A program made the translations under genes and the position numbers. From assembly GCF_900536025.1 (NCBI RefSeq), contig NZ_UNOZ01000033.1, positions 1 through 64,000 of the forward strand: DNA of 64,000 nucleotides, written 5' to 3'. The DNA is from Pseudomonas reidholzensis. GTDB lineage: Bacteria; Pseudomonadota; Gammaproteobacteria; Pseudomonadales; Pseudomonadaceae. Each line of letters begins with the position of its first letter. Position 1 is the stretch's first letter. The notes beneath the pieces are model-generated. The model was not told the origin of the DNA and ran no database searches. It saw nothing but the letters and a program-made list of their open reading frames with translations. Below, piece by piece: positions 45,030 to 53,748 of the stretch.

Positions 45030-47321
45030 ATGCGCCACGTGCCATCTGCTGTGAGTTCACCACGTCTGCTCGCGTCCGCCATCGGCGTGGCCATCAGTGC
45101 CACTTCGGTGTATGCCGCCGAGCCTGCCGTCACCCTCGATGCCACCAGCATCGACGGCAAGGCCGAGCAGGCGAGCACCGATTACAAGGTCGAGAAAGCC
45201 GCGTCGCAGAAGTACACCGCGCCGCTGGTGGACACGCCGCGCTCGGTCACCGTGATCCCCCAGCAGGTGATCAAGGACACCAACGCCCTGAGCCTGCAGG
45301 ATGCCCTGCGCACCGTGCCGGGGATTACCTTTGGTGCCGGTGAAGGTGGCAACCCGCAAGGTGACCGTCCGTTCATCCGTGGCTTTGACGCCCAGGGCGA
45401 CACCTACCTGGACGGCGTGCGCGACACCGGCGCGCAGACCCGCGAGATCTTCGCCGTGGAGTCCGTGGAAGTGGCCAAAGGCCCGAACTCGGCGATCGGC
45501 GGCCGTGGCGCGGCGGGCGGCACGATCAACCTGGTAAGCAAACGTGCACACCTGGGCAACTCCCTGGATGGCGCCTGGACCTGGGGCAGCGACCAGACCC
45601 AACGCTACACCTTCGACGGCAACTACCAGTTCAGCGATACCGTTGCCGGCCGCCTGAACCTGATGACCCACGAGAGCAACGTCGCCGGCCGCGACAAGGT
45701 CAACTACGACCGTTGGGGTATCGCCCCGTCGCTGGCCTTCGGCCTCGGTACGCCGACCCGCGTCAACCTTGACTACTACCACCTGGAAAGCGACGATCTG
45801 CCGGATTCGGGCATTCCGTACACCGTGCCCACCGGCGGCACCGGCAACCGCACCTCGGCTGATCCGAGCAAGCCATACGCCGGCGGCGATTCCGACAACT
45901 TCTATGGCCTGACCGGGCGTGACTTCCGCAAGAGCCGCGTGGATATTGCCACGTTCGCCATCGAGCACGACCTGAGCGACTCGCTGACCGTCAAGAACAC
46001 CTTGCGTCACGGCAACAGCATGCAGGACTACATCCTCACCCAGCCCGATGACAGCAAGGCCAACGTCAACAATGGCAGCGTCTGGCGTCGGGCCAACACC
46101 CGTGTCGGCAACACTTCCACCACCACCAACCAGACCGACCTGTTTGGCGAGTTCTACCTGGGCGGGCTGAAGAACAGCTTCTCTACCGGTATCGAGCTGA
46201 GCCGTGAGGAGAGCAAGCGCTCTACCTACAACGTCGACACCAACACTGGCGGTGCAACGACAAGCACCTGCAACCCGGGCCTGATCGGCGCCAACAGCGG
46301 CTACAACTGCACCTCGCTGAGCAACCCGAACCCGGATGATCCGTGGAACGGCGCCATTTCGCGCAACTATGCCGGCACCGATACCAAGAGTAATACCCGC
46401 GCCATCTACGTGTTCGACACCCTCGAGCTGAGCCCACAGTGGCTGTTGAACATGGGCCTGCGCTACGACCACTTCGACACCCAGTACCGCGGCTACAACG
46501 CCGATGGCAGCACGGCGGTGAACAGCAAAGGGGTCGTGTCCAAGGGCAGCGACACCAGCGAGTTCGTCACCGGCCAACTGGGCCTGGTGTGGAAACCGGC
46601 CGACAACGGCAGCATCTATGTCTCCTACGCCACCTCCGCTACCCCTCCGGGCGCCTCGCTCGGCGAAGGCATGGAAGGCAACCCGCTGGGTAACACCACC
46701 GACCGCCAAGGCAACCTGTTGAGCACTGACATGGAGCCCGAAGAAACCACCAACTACGAGATCGGCACCAAGTGGGACCTGCTCGACGAGCGCCTGTCGC
46801 TGACCGCTGCGCTGTTCCGTACTGAAAAGGAAAATGCCCGCGTCCAGGTCGGCACCACCACCTACGAAAACGTCGGCGAAACCCGCGTGCAGGGCATCGA
46901 GCTGTCGGCCAGCGGCAAGCTGACCAACAAATGGCAAGTGTTCGCCGGCTACACCTACCTGCAGGCTCGCCAGATCGACGGCGGCGCCCTGGGCAAGGCC
47001 AACGACGGCAACCAGCTGCCCAACACCCCGAACAACAGCGCCAGCCTGTGGACCACCTACGCCATCACGCCAAAGCTGACCATCGGTGGCGGTGCGTTCT
47101 ACGTGGATGATGTGTTCGGCAGCGTCGCCAACACCACCATGGTCGACAGCTACGTGCGCTACGACGCCATGGCCGCCTACAAGCTGACCAAGAACGTCGA
47201 CCTGCAGTTGAACGTGCAGAACCTCACCGACGAGGTGTACTACGACAAGGCCTTCTCCACCCACTTCGCCAACCAGGCGGCGGGACGCACGGCCTTGCTG
47301 ACCACCAGCGTCCACTTCTAA
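45030..47321 (+). CDS. piuA: TonB-dependent siderophore receptor (PiuA/Fiu-like)
   Basis: A 763-residue outer-membrane receptor for catecholate-type ferric siderophores. Signal peptide to about residue 29 (VYA-AEP); plug domain with TPRSVTVIPQQVIKD and RPFIRGFDAQGDTYLDGVRD; the barrel ends in RTALLTTSVHF. There is no STN domain, so it is a transporter rather than a signalling receptor. ATG 45030 has GGAAGG upstream; the upstream in-frame start at 44949 lies in the promoter. Adjacent piuC and the flavoreductase fusion match the P. aeruginosa piu locus, from memory. PiuA-type receptors are known entry routes for catechol-bearing cephalosporins. Confidence 0.92.
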   Translation: MRHVPSAVSSPRLLASAIGVAISATSVYAAEPAVTLDATSIDGKAEQASTDYKVEKAASQKYTAPLVDTPRSVTVIPQQVIKDTNALSLQDALRTVPGITFGAGEGGNPQGDRPFIRGFDAQGDTYLDGVRDTGAQTREIFAVESVEVAKGPNSAIGGRGAAGGTINLVSKRAHLGNSLDGAWTWGSDQTQRYTFDGNYQFSDTVAGRLNLMTHESNVAGRDKVNYDRWGIAPSLAFGLGTPTRVNLDYYHLESDDLPDSGIPYTVPTGGTGNRTSADPSKPYAGGDSDNFYGLTGRDFRKSRVDIATFAIEHDLSDSLTVKNTLRHGNSMQDYILTQPDDSKANVNNGSVWRRANTRVGNTSTTTNQTDLFGEFYLGGLKNSFSTGIELSREESKRSTYNVDTNTGGATTSTCNPGLIGANSGYNCTSLSNPNPDDPWNGAISRNYAGTDTKSNTRAIYVFDTLELSPQWLLNMGLRYDHFDTQYRGYNADGSTAVNSKGVVSKGSDTSEFVTGQLGLVWKPADNGSIYVSYATSATPPGASLGEGMEGNPLGNTTDRQGNLLSTDMEPEETTNYEIGTKWDLLDERLSLTAALFRTEKENARVQVGTTTYENVGETRVQGIELSASGKLTNKWQVFAGYTYLQARQIDGGALGKANDGNQLPNTPNNSASLWTTYAITPKLTIGGGAFYVDDVFGSVANTTMVDSYVRYDAMAAYKLTKNVDLQLNVQNLTDEVYYDKAFSTHFANQAAGRTALLTTSVHF

Positions 47322-47333
47322 AGGCGTCACCCC

Positions 47334-47366
47334 AAGCCCCGTTCATTCCAGTGAGCGGGGCTTTTG
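47334..47366 (+). terminator. Rho-independent terminator after piuA
   Basis: Arms AAGCCCCG (47334-47341) and CGGGGCTT (47356-47363) followed by TTT. It ends 48 bases before the flavoreductase gene, so that gene either has its own promoter or relies on read-through. Confidence 0.8.
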
Positions 47367-47414
47367 CGTACCAAGGCATAATGCCCACCGCCCGGTTCAG
47401 AGCGGCAAGACAAG

Positions 47415-49949
47415 GTGATCGATGTGGTGAAGAAGTCGCTGTTCCAATTGCACTGGTTCTTTGGCATCACCGCTGGCCTGGTGCTGGCGTTGATGGGCAC
47501 CACCGGGGCGATCTGGTCGTTCCAGGAAGAACTGCTGCGCCTGTTCAATGCCGACGTGCTCAAGGTGCAGGTGCGCGACGAAGGCGTGTTGCCGCCGGCC
47601 GAACTGGTGCGCCGGGTCGAGGCCGCGCAAGCCGACAAAGTCGCCATGCTCTGGGTCGATACCCGCGAGGGCAACGCCGCACGCATCTTCTTCACCCCCG
47701 CGCCCGGTGAACGCCGCGGCGAGCTCAAGGGCGCAGTCGCCGGGCAAGGCTTCTTCGACCTGATGCTGCAACTGCACCGCTTCCTTGCCAGTGGCGACAC
47801 CGGCCGGCAGATCACCGGCGCGTGCACCTTGATGCTGGTGTTCTTCTGCCTGTCCGGGCTGTATCTGCGCTGGCCGCGCAAGCCCTTGAACTGGCGCGCC
47901 TGGCTGACCTTCGACTGGGCCAAGAAGGGCCGCGCGTTCAATTGGGACCTGCATGCCGTGGCCGGCACCTGGTGCCTGCTGTTCTACCTCCTGTTCGCCC
48001 TGACCGGCCTGTTCTGGTCCTATGAGTGGTACCGCGAAGGCCTGAACAAGCTGCTGGCGGATGCGCCGGCCGCCGGCCAACAGCAAAAACGCGGTGAAGG
48101 CCGCGGCCGCCATGGTCCGCAAAAAGTCGACAAGAACGCGCCGCCGCTGGTGGTCGACTACGACGCCATCTGGAACAACCTCAAGCACACCGCAGGCCCC
48201 ACCCTTGCGGCCTACAACCTGCGCTTGCCGCCCGCCGGTGGCCAGCCTGCGACGCTGTTCTACCTGCTCGACGACGCCGCGCATGAACGCGCCTTCAACA
48301 CCGTCACCCTCGACCCGGCCAGCGGCCAGTTCAAGCGCGTCGAGCGCTACGCCGACAAGTCGTTCAAGGCGCAACTGCTGCAAAGCGTGTATGCCTTGCA
48401 CGTCGGCAGCTACTTCGGCCTGCCGGGGCGGATCATCGTCACCGTGGCCAGCCTGACCATGCCGCTGTTCTTCGTCACCGGCTGGTTGCTGTACCTCGAT
48501 CGCCGGCGCAAGAAGCGCCAGGTGCGTGCTGCGCGCGGTGCGGTGGGCAGCGCCTCGAGCTCCGCTGACAGCTGGCTGATCGGCTTTGCCAGCCAGAGCG
48601 GCTTCGCCGAGCAACTGGCCTGGCAAAGCGCCGGGCAATTGCAGGCGGCGGGGCTGCCGGTGCAGGTCCGCGCGCTGGGTGAGCTGGGTGAAGACGACCT
48701 GCGCCAGGCACGTCGGGCGCTGTTCGTGGTCAGCACCTTCGGCGATGGCGAAGCGCCCGACAGCGCGCGCGCCTTCGAGCGCAAGGTGCTCGGCCAGGCC
48801 TGGCCGCTGGACCACCTCGATTACGCCCTGCTCGCCCTAGGCGACCGCCAGTACCCGCACTTCTGCGGCTTTGCCCGACGCCTGCAGGCGTGGCTGGGCG
48901 AGCGCGGTGCGAGCAGCGCCTTCAGCCCGGTTGAAGTGGACAACGCCGACTCGGCGGCCCTGCAGCAATGGCAACAGGCGCTGGCACAGCTTACCGGGAC
49001 GCAGCCGGTTGCCGCCTGGCAGCCCGCGAGCTTCGGCAACTGGACGCTGACCCGCCGCGAGCGGCTCAACCCCGGGAGCCAGGGCTTGCCGGTGTACCTG
49101 CTCGGGCTGCACGCCGAAGCCCCTGCGCGTTGGGCGGCCGGTGACCTGGTGGAGGTCCTGCCGCGCAATGGCCAGCCGCGGGTAGACGCCTTGCTCGCTG
49201 GCCTGGGCCTGGACAGCAACACCCCGGTGCAACGTGACGGTTTGACCGAAACGCTCGGCCAAGCCCTGGCGGCCCGCCAGCTGCCGAGCAGCCGCGAGCA
49301 CCTGATAGGCCTGCACGCGCAGGCGCTGGTGGACGCCCTGGTGCCGATCGGCAGCCGTGAATATTCGATCGCCTCGATTGCCAGCGATGGCGAGCTGCAA
49401 TTGATCGTGCGTCAGGAACGTCACCCTGACGGCCACCTCGGCCTGGGTTCGGGGTGGCTGACCGAATACCTGCCGGTACAGGGCAGCGTCAGTCTGCGCC
49501 TGCGCCGTAACAGCGGCTTCCACCTGCCTGAGGCGCCAGCGCCGGTGATCCTGATTGGCAACGGGACAGGGCTGGCCGGGCTGCGTAGCTTGCTCAAGGC
49601 ACGGATCAGCCAGGGCGAGCAGCGTAACTGGCTGCTGTTCGGCGAGCGTAACCGCGCGCATGACCTGTTGTGTGGCGCCGAGTTGCAGGGTTGGCTGGGC
49701 AGTGGCGACCTCCAGCGGCTGGACCTGGCGTTTTCGCGGGATCAGGTCGAGAAGGTGTATGTGCAGGATGTGTTGCTGGAGCAGCGCGAAGAAGTCCGTC
49801 GCTGGGTGGCTGAGGGGGCTTGCGTGTATGTCTGCGGCAGCCTGCTGGGGATGGCGGCTGGGGTGGATGCGGCGCTCAAGGGTATTCTCGGCGAGGAGAC
49901 CGTGCAGCAACTGGTCGAGGATGGGCGTTATCGGCGGGATGTGTACTGA
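47415..49949 (+). CDS. PepSY / flavodoxin / FAD-NADPH reductase fusion (PiuB-like inner-membrane ferric reductase)
   Basis: An 844-residue membrane flavoprotein. The N-terminal PepSY_TM part (about 1-385) has four helices (near 12-35, 140-160, 188-212, 358-382) with histidines suited to haem (QLHWFFG, LQLHRFLASG, WDLHAVAG, YALHVGSYF). Next is a flavodoxin/FMN domain (about 397-530: GFASQSGFAEQLA, STFGDGEAPD, ALGDRQYPHFC) and a ferredoxin-reductase-type FAD/NADPH domain (about 545-844: SREYSIAS, GNGTGLAGLRSLL, YVCGSLLGMA). It would pass electrons across the membrane, probably to reduce ferric siderophores brought in by PiuA. GTG 47415 is the longest start; GTG 47427 giving MKKSLFQLHW is also plausible. 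Confidence 0.88.
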   Translation: MIDVVKKSLFQLHWFFGITAGLVLALMGTTGAIWSFQEELLRLFNADVLKVQVRDEGVLPPAELVRRVEAAQADKVAMLWVDTREGNAARIFFTPAPGERRGELKGAVAGQGFFDLMLQLHRFLASGDTGRQITGACTLMLVFFCLSGLYLRWPRKPLNWRAWLTFDWAKKGRAFNWDLHAVAGTWCLLFYLLFALTGLFWSYEWYREGLNKLLADAPAAGQQQKRGEGRGRHGPQKVDKNAPPLVVDYDAIWNNLKHTAGPTLAAYNLRLPPAGGQPATLFYLLDDAAHERAFNTVTLDPASGQFKRVERYADKSFKAQLLQSVYALHVGSYFGLPGRIIVTVASLTMPLFFVTGWLLYLDRRRKKRQVRAARGAVGSASSSADSWLIGFASQSGFAEQLAWQSAGQLQAAGLPVQVRALGELGEDDLRQARRALFVVSTFGDGEAPDSARAFERKVLGQAWPLDHLDYALLALGDRQYPHFCGFARRLQAWLGERGASSAFSPVEVDNADSAALQQWQQALAQLTGTQPVAAWQPASFGNWTLTRRERLNPGSQGLPVYLLGLHAEAPARWAAGDLVEVLPRNGQPRVDALLAGLGLDSNTPVQRDGLTETLGQALAARQLPSSREHLIGLHAQALVDALVPIGSREYSIASIASDGELQLIVRQERHPDGHLGLGSGWLTEYLPVQGSVSLRLRRNSGFHLPEAPAPVILIGNGTGLAGLRSLLKARISQGEQRNWLLFGERNRAHDLLCGAELQGWLGSGDLQRLDLAFSRDQVEKVYVQDVLLEQREEVRRWVAEGACVYVCGSLLGMAAGVDAALKGILGEETVQQLVEDGRYRRDVY

Positions 49950-49961
49950 TTGACTGCGGCC

Positions 49962-50083
49962 CCATCGCGGGCAAGCCCGCTCCTACAGATATTTGAGCTG
50001 CGCCCCAATGTTGGATACCCGTCCACCATTGGGGCTCAGCCCGGTTTGCGGGCCTTGTAGGAGCGGGCTTGCCCGCGATGGGG
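49962..50083. repeat. REP - hairpin - inverted REP composite
   Basis: Two REPs of the variant core GCGGGCAAGCCCGCTCCTAC (49962-49988 and, inverted, 50056-50083) flank a separate hairpin with arms CCCCAATG (50003-50010) and CATTGGGG (50027-50034) and an inner TGGA/TCCA pair. The core differs from the other REPs (GCAAGC in place of GTAAAC). Convergent gap between the flavoreductase and omega-amidase genes. Confidence 0.85.
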
Positions 50084-50104
50084 CCAGCACTGACTGCACC
50101 GACT

Positions 50105-50896
50105 TCAGTGCAGATCGAAGGTATCGGCATCCAGGTTGGCCGGGAACCGGGTGCGGTACGCCGCCAGCTCAGCCGCGCGCAGGACCACGGTAAACACCCC
50201 GTCCGCCTCACCCGCGCTCAACAGGCTCTCACCCTGGAAGTCCAGCACCTGGCTGTCGCCTGAATAGGCAAAGCCCTTGCCATCGGTACCGACCCGGTTC
50301 ACCGCCGCCACGAAGCACAGGTTCTCGATCGCCCGCGCCGGCAGCAGCCGGTTCCAGTGCAGGCGCCGCGCCGCAGGCCAGTTGGCGGTGTACAGCAGCA
50401 GGTCGGTGTCCTGGGCATCGCGGCTCCACACCGGGAAGCGCAGGTCGTAGCAGATCAGCGGGCGGACCCGCCAGCCCTTGAGCTCGAACTGCACCCGCCG
50501 CTCACCCGGCGTGTAGTGCTTGTGCTCACCGGCCATGCGGAACAGGTGGCGCTTGTCGTAGTACAGCACCTCGCCGTCCGGCCGCGCCCACAACAGGCGG
50601 TTGCGGTGGCTGCCGTCCGCGGCCTGGACGATCACGCTGCCGGTGATCACCGCATCGAGCTTTTTCGCCTGGGCCTTGAGCCATTTGTAGGTCGGGCCGT
50701 TTTCCGGCTCGGCCAAGGCCTCGGAGTCCATCGAGAAGCCGGTGGTGAACATCTCCGGGAGGATCACCAGGTCGAGCTCGGCCAGCGGCTTGAGCAACTC
50801 CTCGAAGTGCGCATAGTTGGCCTCGCGGTCGTGCCAGGCCAGGGTGCTTTGCACCAGGGCGATTCTCAGGTTGGGCAGTTGGCTCAGATCGCGCAT
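50105..50896 (-). CDS. Omega-amidase (nitrilase superfamily, YafV-like)
   Basis: A 263-residue carbon-nitrogen hydrolase with the Glu-Lys-Cys triad at E48 (LPEMFTTGF), K115 (YYDKRHLF) and C149 (LICYDLRFP). YafV-type omega-amidases hydrolyse 2-oxoglutaramate, the product of glutamine-dependent transamination, to 2-oxoglutarate and ammonia. Its start overlaps the end of the aminotransferase gene by 13 bases, and that partner makes exactly the substrate such an enzyme removes. Confidence 0.9.
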   Translation of the reverse strand: MRDLSQLPNLRIALVQSTLAWHDREANYAHFEELLKPLAELDLVILPEMFTTGFSMDSEALAEPENGPTYKWLKAQAKKLDAVITGSVIVQAADGSHRNRLLWARPDGEVLYYDKRHLFRMAGEHKHYTPGERRVQFELKGWRVRPLICYDLRFPVWSRDAQDTDLLLYTANWPAARRLHWNRLLPARAIENLCFVAAVNRVGTDGKGFAYSGDSQVLDFQGESLLSAGEADGVFTVVLRAAELAAYRTRFPANLDADTFDLH

Positions 50897-52032
50897 AGTT
50901 TTTCCGCTGCGTGTCGCAGCGTCTCCTCACGTTTGGCAAAGCACAGGCGCAGCAGGCGTTGCTCGGGGATGGGTCGCTGGTAGAACACCGACACCGGAAT
51001 GCTCGCCACGCCGTGTTCGCGGGTCAGCCACAGGGCCATGTCGACGTCGTTCAGGTCGGTACGGATCTGCGAGTAATCGACCAGCTGGAAATACGTGCCG
51101 GGGGTGCGGGTAAAGGTGAACCGCGAGCCCTGCAGCAAGTCGCAGAACAGGTCGCGCTTGGCCTGGTAGAAGCCCGGCAGCTGCTCGACATGCTCGGGGT
51201 GCTCGGCCATGAAGTCGGCCAGCGCACACTGCAACGGCGTCACCCCACAGAAGTTGACGTATTGATGGACCTTGCGCAGCTCGGCGCTGAGCGCCGGGGG
51301 CGCGATCACATAGCCGGTTTTCCAGCCGGTGACGTGGTAGGTCTTGCCAAACGAGCTGATGACGAACGCCCGCGCAGCTAACTGCTCGTGGGCGAGCACG
51401 CTGGCGTGGCGCACGCCGTCATAGATCAGGTGCTCGTAGACTTCGTCGCTGACCAGGTAGATATCACGCTCGGCGATCAGCTGGGCCAGTTGGTCGAGGT
51501 CTTCGCGGGTGATCAGCGCGCCGCTGGGGTTGTGCGGCGAGTTGAGGATGACCATGCGCGTGCGCGGGCTGAGGGCGTCGCTGAACGCCTGCCAGTCGAT
51601 GCGAAAGTCGCCGTCGCTGAGCTGCACATGCACACAGCGCCCGCCGGCCAGCTCCACCGCAGGTTCGTAGCTGTCGTAGCAAGGGTCGAAGACGATGACC
51701 TCGTCCCCGGCCTGGATCACCGCCTGGATCGCGCAGAAGATCGCCTCGGTGGCGCCAGGGGTAATGGTCACTTCGTGATCGGCATCGACCTGCACGCCAT
51801 ACAGGCGGGCAACCTTGGCCGCGACCTGCTGGCGCAGGGCTGGCAGGCCGGTCATTGGCGCATATTGGTTGTGCCCGGCGGCCACATGCCGGCCGACCGC
51901 ATCGAGCAGTGCCTGCGGGCCGTTGAAGTCAGGGAAGCCTTGGGAAAGGTTCAGCGCGCCGGTCTGCACAGCCAGCTGCGACATGGTGGTAAAGATGGTC
52001 GTGCCGACATTCGGCAGTTTGCTGCGGATCAT
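50884..52032 (-). CDS. Glutamine-dependent aminotransferase (YbdL-like, methionine/aromatic 2-oxo acids)
   Basis: A 382-residue fold-type I PLP aminotransferase. SPHNPSG at residues 165-171 and the PLP lysine K230 in SSFGKTYHVTGWKTGY are conserved; the N-terminal SKLPNVGTTIFTTMSQLA is that of YbdL/KAT-like enzymes. These convert 2-oxo-4-methylthiobutanoate to methionine, using glutamine as donor in many species. The pairing with an omega-amidase gene, overlapping by 13 bases, supports the glutamine transaminase-omega-amidase route in methionine salvage. Confidence 0.9.
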   Translation of the reverse strand: MIRSKLPNVGTTIFTTMSQLAVQTGALNLSQGFPDFNGPQALLDAVGRHVAAGHNQYAPMTGLPALRQQVAAKVARLYGVQVDADHEVTITPGATEAIFCAIQAVIQAGDEVIVFDPCYDSYEPAVELAGGRCVHVQLSDGDFRIDWQAFSDALSPRTRMVILNSPHNPSGALITREDLDQLAQLIAERDIYLVSDEVYEHLIYDGVRHASVLAHEQLAARAFVISSFGKTYHVTGWKTGYVIAPPALSAELRKVHQYVNFCGVTPLQCALADFMAEHPEHVEQLPGFYQAKRDLFCDLLQGSRFTFTRTPGTYFQLVDYSQIRTDLNDVDMALWLTREHGVASIPVSVFYQRPIPEQRLLRLCFAKREETLRHAAEKLCAI

Positions 52033-52126
52033 GGAGCCCTCTTTCCTGGGGTGTATCCGGCGCGGGATGGTGTCCGAGCATAGCGGATCGAGCAGTCAGG
52101 AAAAAGGTTGAAACAATCGCCCAATG

Positions 52127-52153
52127 CACAGGGGCCGCAAAGCGGCCCCTGTG
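52127..52153. terminator. Hairpin after der
   Basis: Perfect 12-base arms CACAGGGGCCGC (52127-52138) and GCGGCCCCTGTG (52142-52153) around AAA. On the minus strand it follows the der stop by 16 bases; the T-rich tract (ACCTTTTTCC) is about 20 bases further on, so it may be an imperfect terminator. Confidence 0.6.
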
Positions 52154-52169
52154 TGAACACCTGAGTGAA

Positions 52170-53633
52170 TCAGCGCTTGTCTTTGCGCTTCTTCTCGGCC
52201 TTCTTGTGGTGCGACATCAAGCGGCGCTTCTTGTTGACCTGGCGGTCGGTCAGGGTGTTCTTGTTACCCTCGTAAGGGTTCTCGCCACCCTTGTACTCGA
52301 TGCGGATCGGCGTACCGACCAGCTTCAGTACCCGGCGATAGGTATTCTCGAGGTAACGCGAGTACGACCGCGGGATCTTGTCGGTCTGGTTGCCGTGGAT
52401 CACGATCAGCGGCGGGTTGGCGCCACCCAGGTGGGCATAGCGCAGCTTGATCCGGCGACCGTTGACCAACGGCGGCTGGTGCTCGCTGATGGCGTCTTCG
52501 AGGATCTGCGTCAGGCGGCTGGTCGGCCAGCGGGTGACCGCCGACATGAACGCGGCCTGCACCGACTTGTACAGGTTGCCCACGCCCGTGCCATGCAGCG
52601 CGGAAATGAAGTGGATGTCGGCGAAGTCGACGAAGAACAGCCGGCGCTCCAGCTCGGTCTTGACGTAGTCACGCTCGCCCGACTCCATGCCATCCCACTT
52701 GTTCAGGGCGATGACGATGGCGCGGCCGGCTTCCAGGGCAAAGCCCAGCAGGTTGAGGTCATGGTCGACCACGCCTTCGCGGGCGTCCATGACGAAGATC
52801 ACCACGTTGGCGTCCTTGATCGCCTGCAGCGTCTTGACCACCGAGAACTTCTCGACTTCCTCGTGGATCTTGCCGCGCTTGCGCACCCCGGCGGTGTCGA
52901 TGAAGGTGTACTTGTCACCATCACGCTCGAACGGGATGTAGATACTGTCGCGGGTGGTGCCCGGCTCGTCGTAGACCACCACGCGCTCTTCGCCGAGCAT
53001 GCGGTTGACCAGGGTCGACTTGCCGACGTTGGGGCGACCGATGATGGCGATCTTGATGCCATCTTTTTCGCTCGGGCCTGGAATCCGTAAGGCTTCCTGG
53101 CCTTCGGCCACTTCCTGGTCCAGGGCTTCTTCTTCCTGGTCGCGCGGGATGTGACCGAGCACTTCTTCCATCAGCGCATTGATGCCACGGCCCTGCGAGC
53201 CGGCCACCGGAATCGCGTTGCCCATGCCCAGCGGCGAGAACTCGGCGCGTGCCAGGTCAGGGTCGATGTGGTCGATCTTGTTGGCGACCAGGATGGCCGA
53301 CTTGTTCCGCTTGCGCAGGTGATCGGCGATCATCTGGTCAGCGGCGGTCATGCCGGCGCGGGCGTCGACCAGGAACAACACGTAGTCGGCTTCCTCGATG
53401 GCCATCAGCGACTGCTCGGCCATCTTCTCGTCCATGCCGACTTCGTCACCGGTGATACCACCGGTGTCGACCAGGATGAACGAACGCCCCTGCCAGGTGG
53501 CATCGCCGTACTGGCGATCACGGGTCAGGCCCGACAGGTCGCCAACGATGGCGTCACGGGTTTTGGTCAAACGGTTGAACATGGTGGACTTGCCGACGTT
53601 CGGCCGCCCCACCAGGGCGATTACGGGAACCAT
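52170..53633 (-). CDS. der: GTPase Der (EngA), 50S ribosome assembly
   Basis: A 487-residue essential double-domain GTPase. First G domain: GRPNVGKS at 9-16 and NKID; second G domain: GRPNVGKSTLVNRML with DTAGVRKRG and NKWD; then the KH-like C-terminal domain and a lysine-rich tail (KKRRLMSHHKKAEKKRKDKR). It binds 50S precursors. The start at 53633 is taken since GGAG lies 6 bases before it and the family begins MVPVIALVGRPNVGKS; the frame continues upstream to 53744 without support. Three tandem hairpins lie between bamB and this gene. Confidence 0.96.
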   Translation of the reverse strand: MVPVIALVGRPNVGKSTMFNRLTKTRDAIVGDLSGLTRDRQYGDATWQGRSFILVDTGGITGDEVGMDEKMAEQSLMAIEEADYVLFLVDARAGMTAADQMIADHLRKRNKSAILVANKIDHIDPDLARAEFSPLGMGNAIPVAGSQGRGINALMEEVLGHIPRDQEEEALDQEVAEGQEALRIPGPSEKDGIKIAIIGRPNVGKSTLVNRMLGEERVVVYDEPGTTRDSIYIPFERDGDKYTFIDTAGVRKRGKIHEEVEKFSVVKTLQAIKDANVVIFVMDAREGVVDHDLNLLGFALEAGRAIVIALNKWDGMESGERDYVKTELERRLFFVDFADIHFISALHGTGVGNLYKSVQAAFMSAVTRWPTSRLTQILEDAISEHQPPLVNGRRIKLRYAHLGGANPPLIVIHGNQTDKIPRSYSRYLENTYRRVLKLVGTPIRIEYKGGENPYEGNKNTLTDRQVNKKRRLMSHHKKAEKKRKDKR

Positions 53634-53668
53634 ACGGCTCTCCACTCTTGAATTCTCGAAAATGCAAA

Positions 53669-53738
53669 GGCCGCTGCAGGGCAGCGGCCGGAGTTCGCGC
53701 GGCGCATCGTGCGCCGCAGCTCGAGGCCTGCAGGCCTC
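53669..53738. repeat. Three tandem hairpins in the bamB-der spacer
   Basis: Three different perfect hairpins in 70 bases: GGCCGCTGC/GCAGCGGCC (53669-53689), GCGGCGC/GCGCCGC (53699-53717) and the palindrome GAGGCCTGCAGGCCTC (53723-53738). None has a T tract. They lie between co-directional genes and may slow or process the bamB-der transcript. Confidence 0.7.
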
Positions 53739-53748
53739 AAGCATAGCT

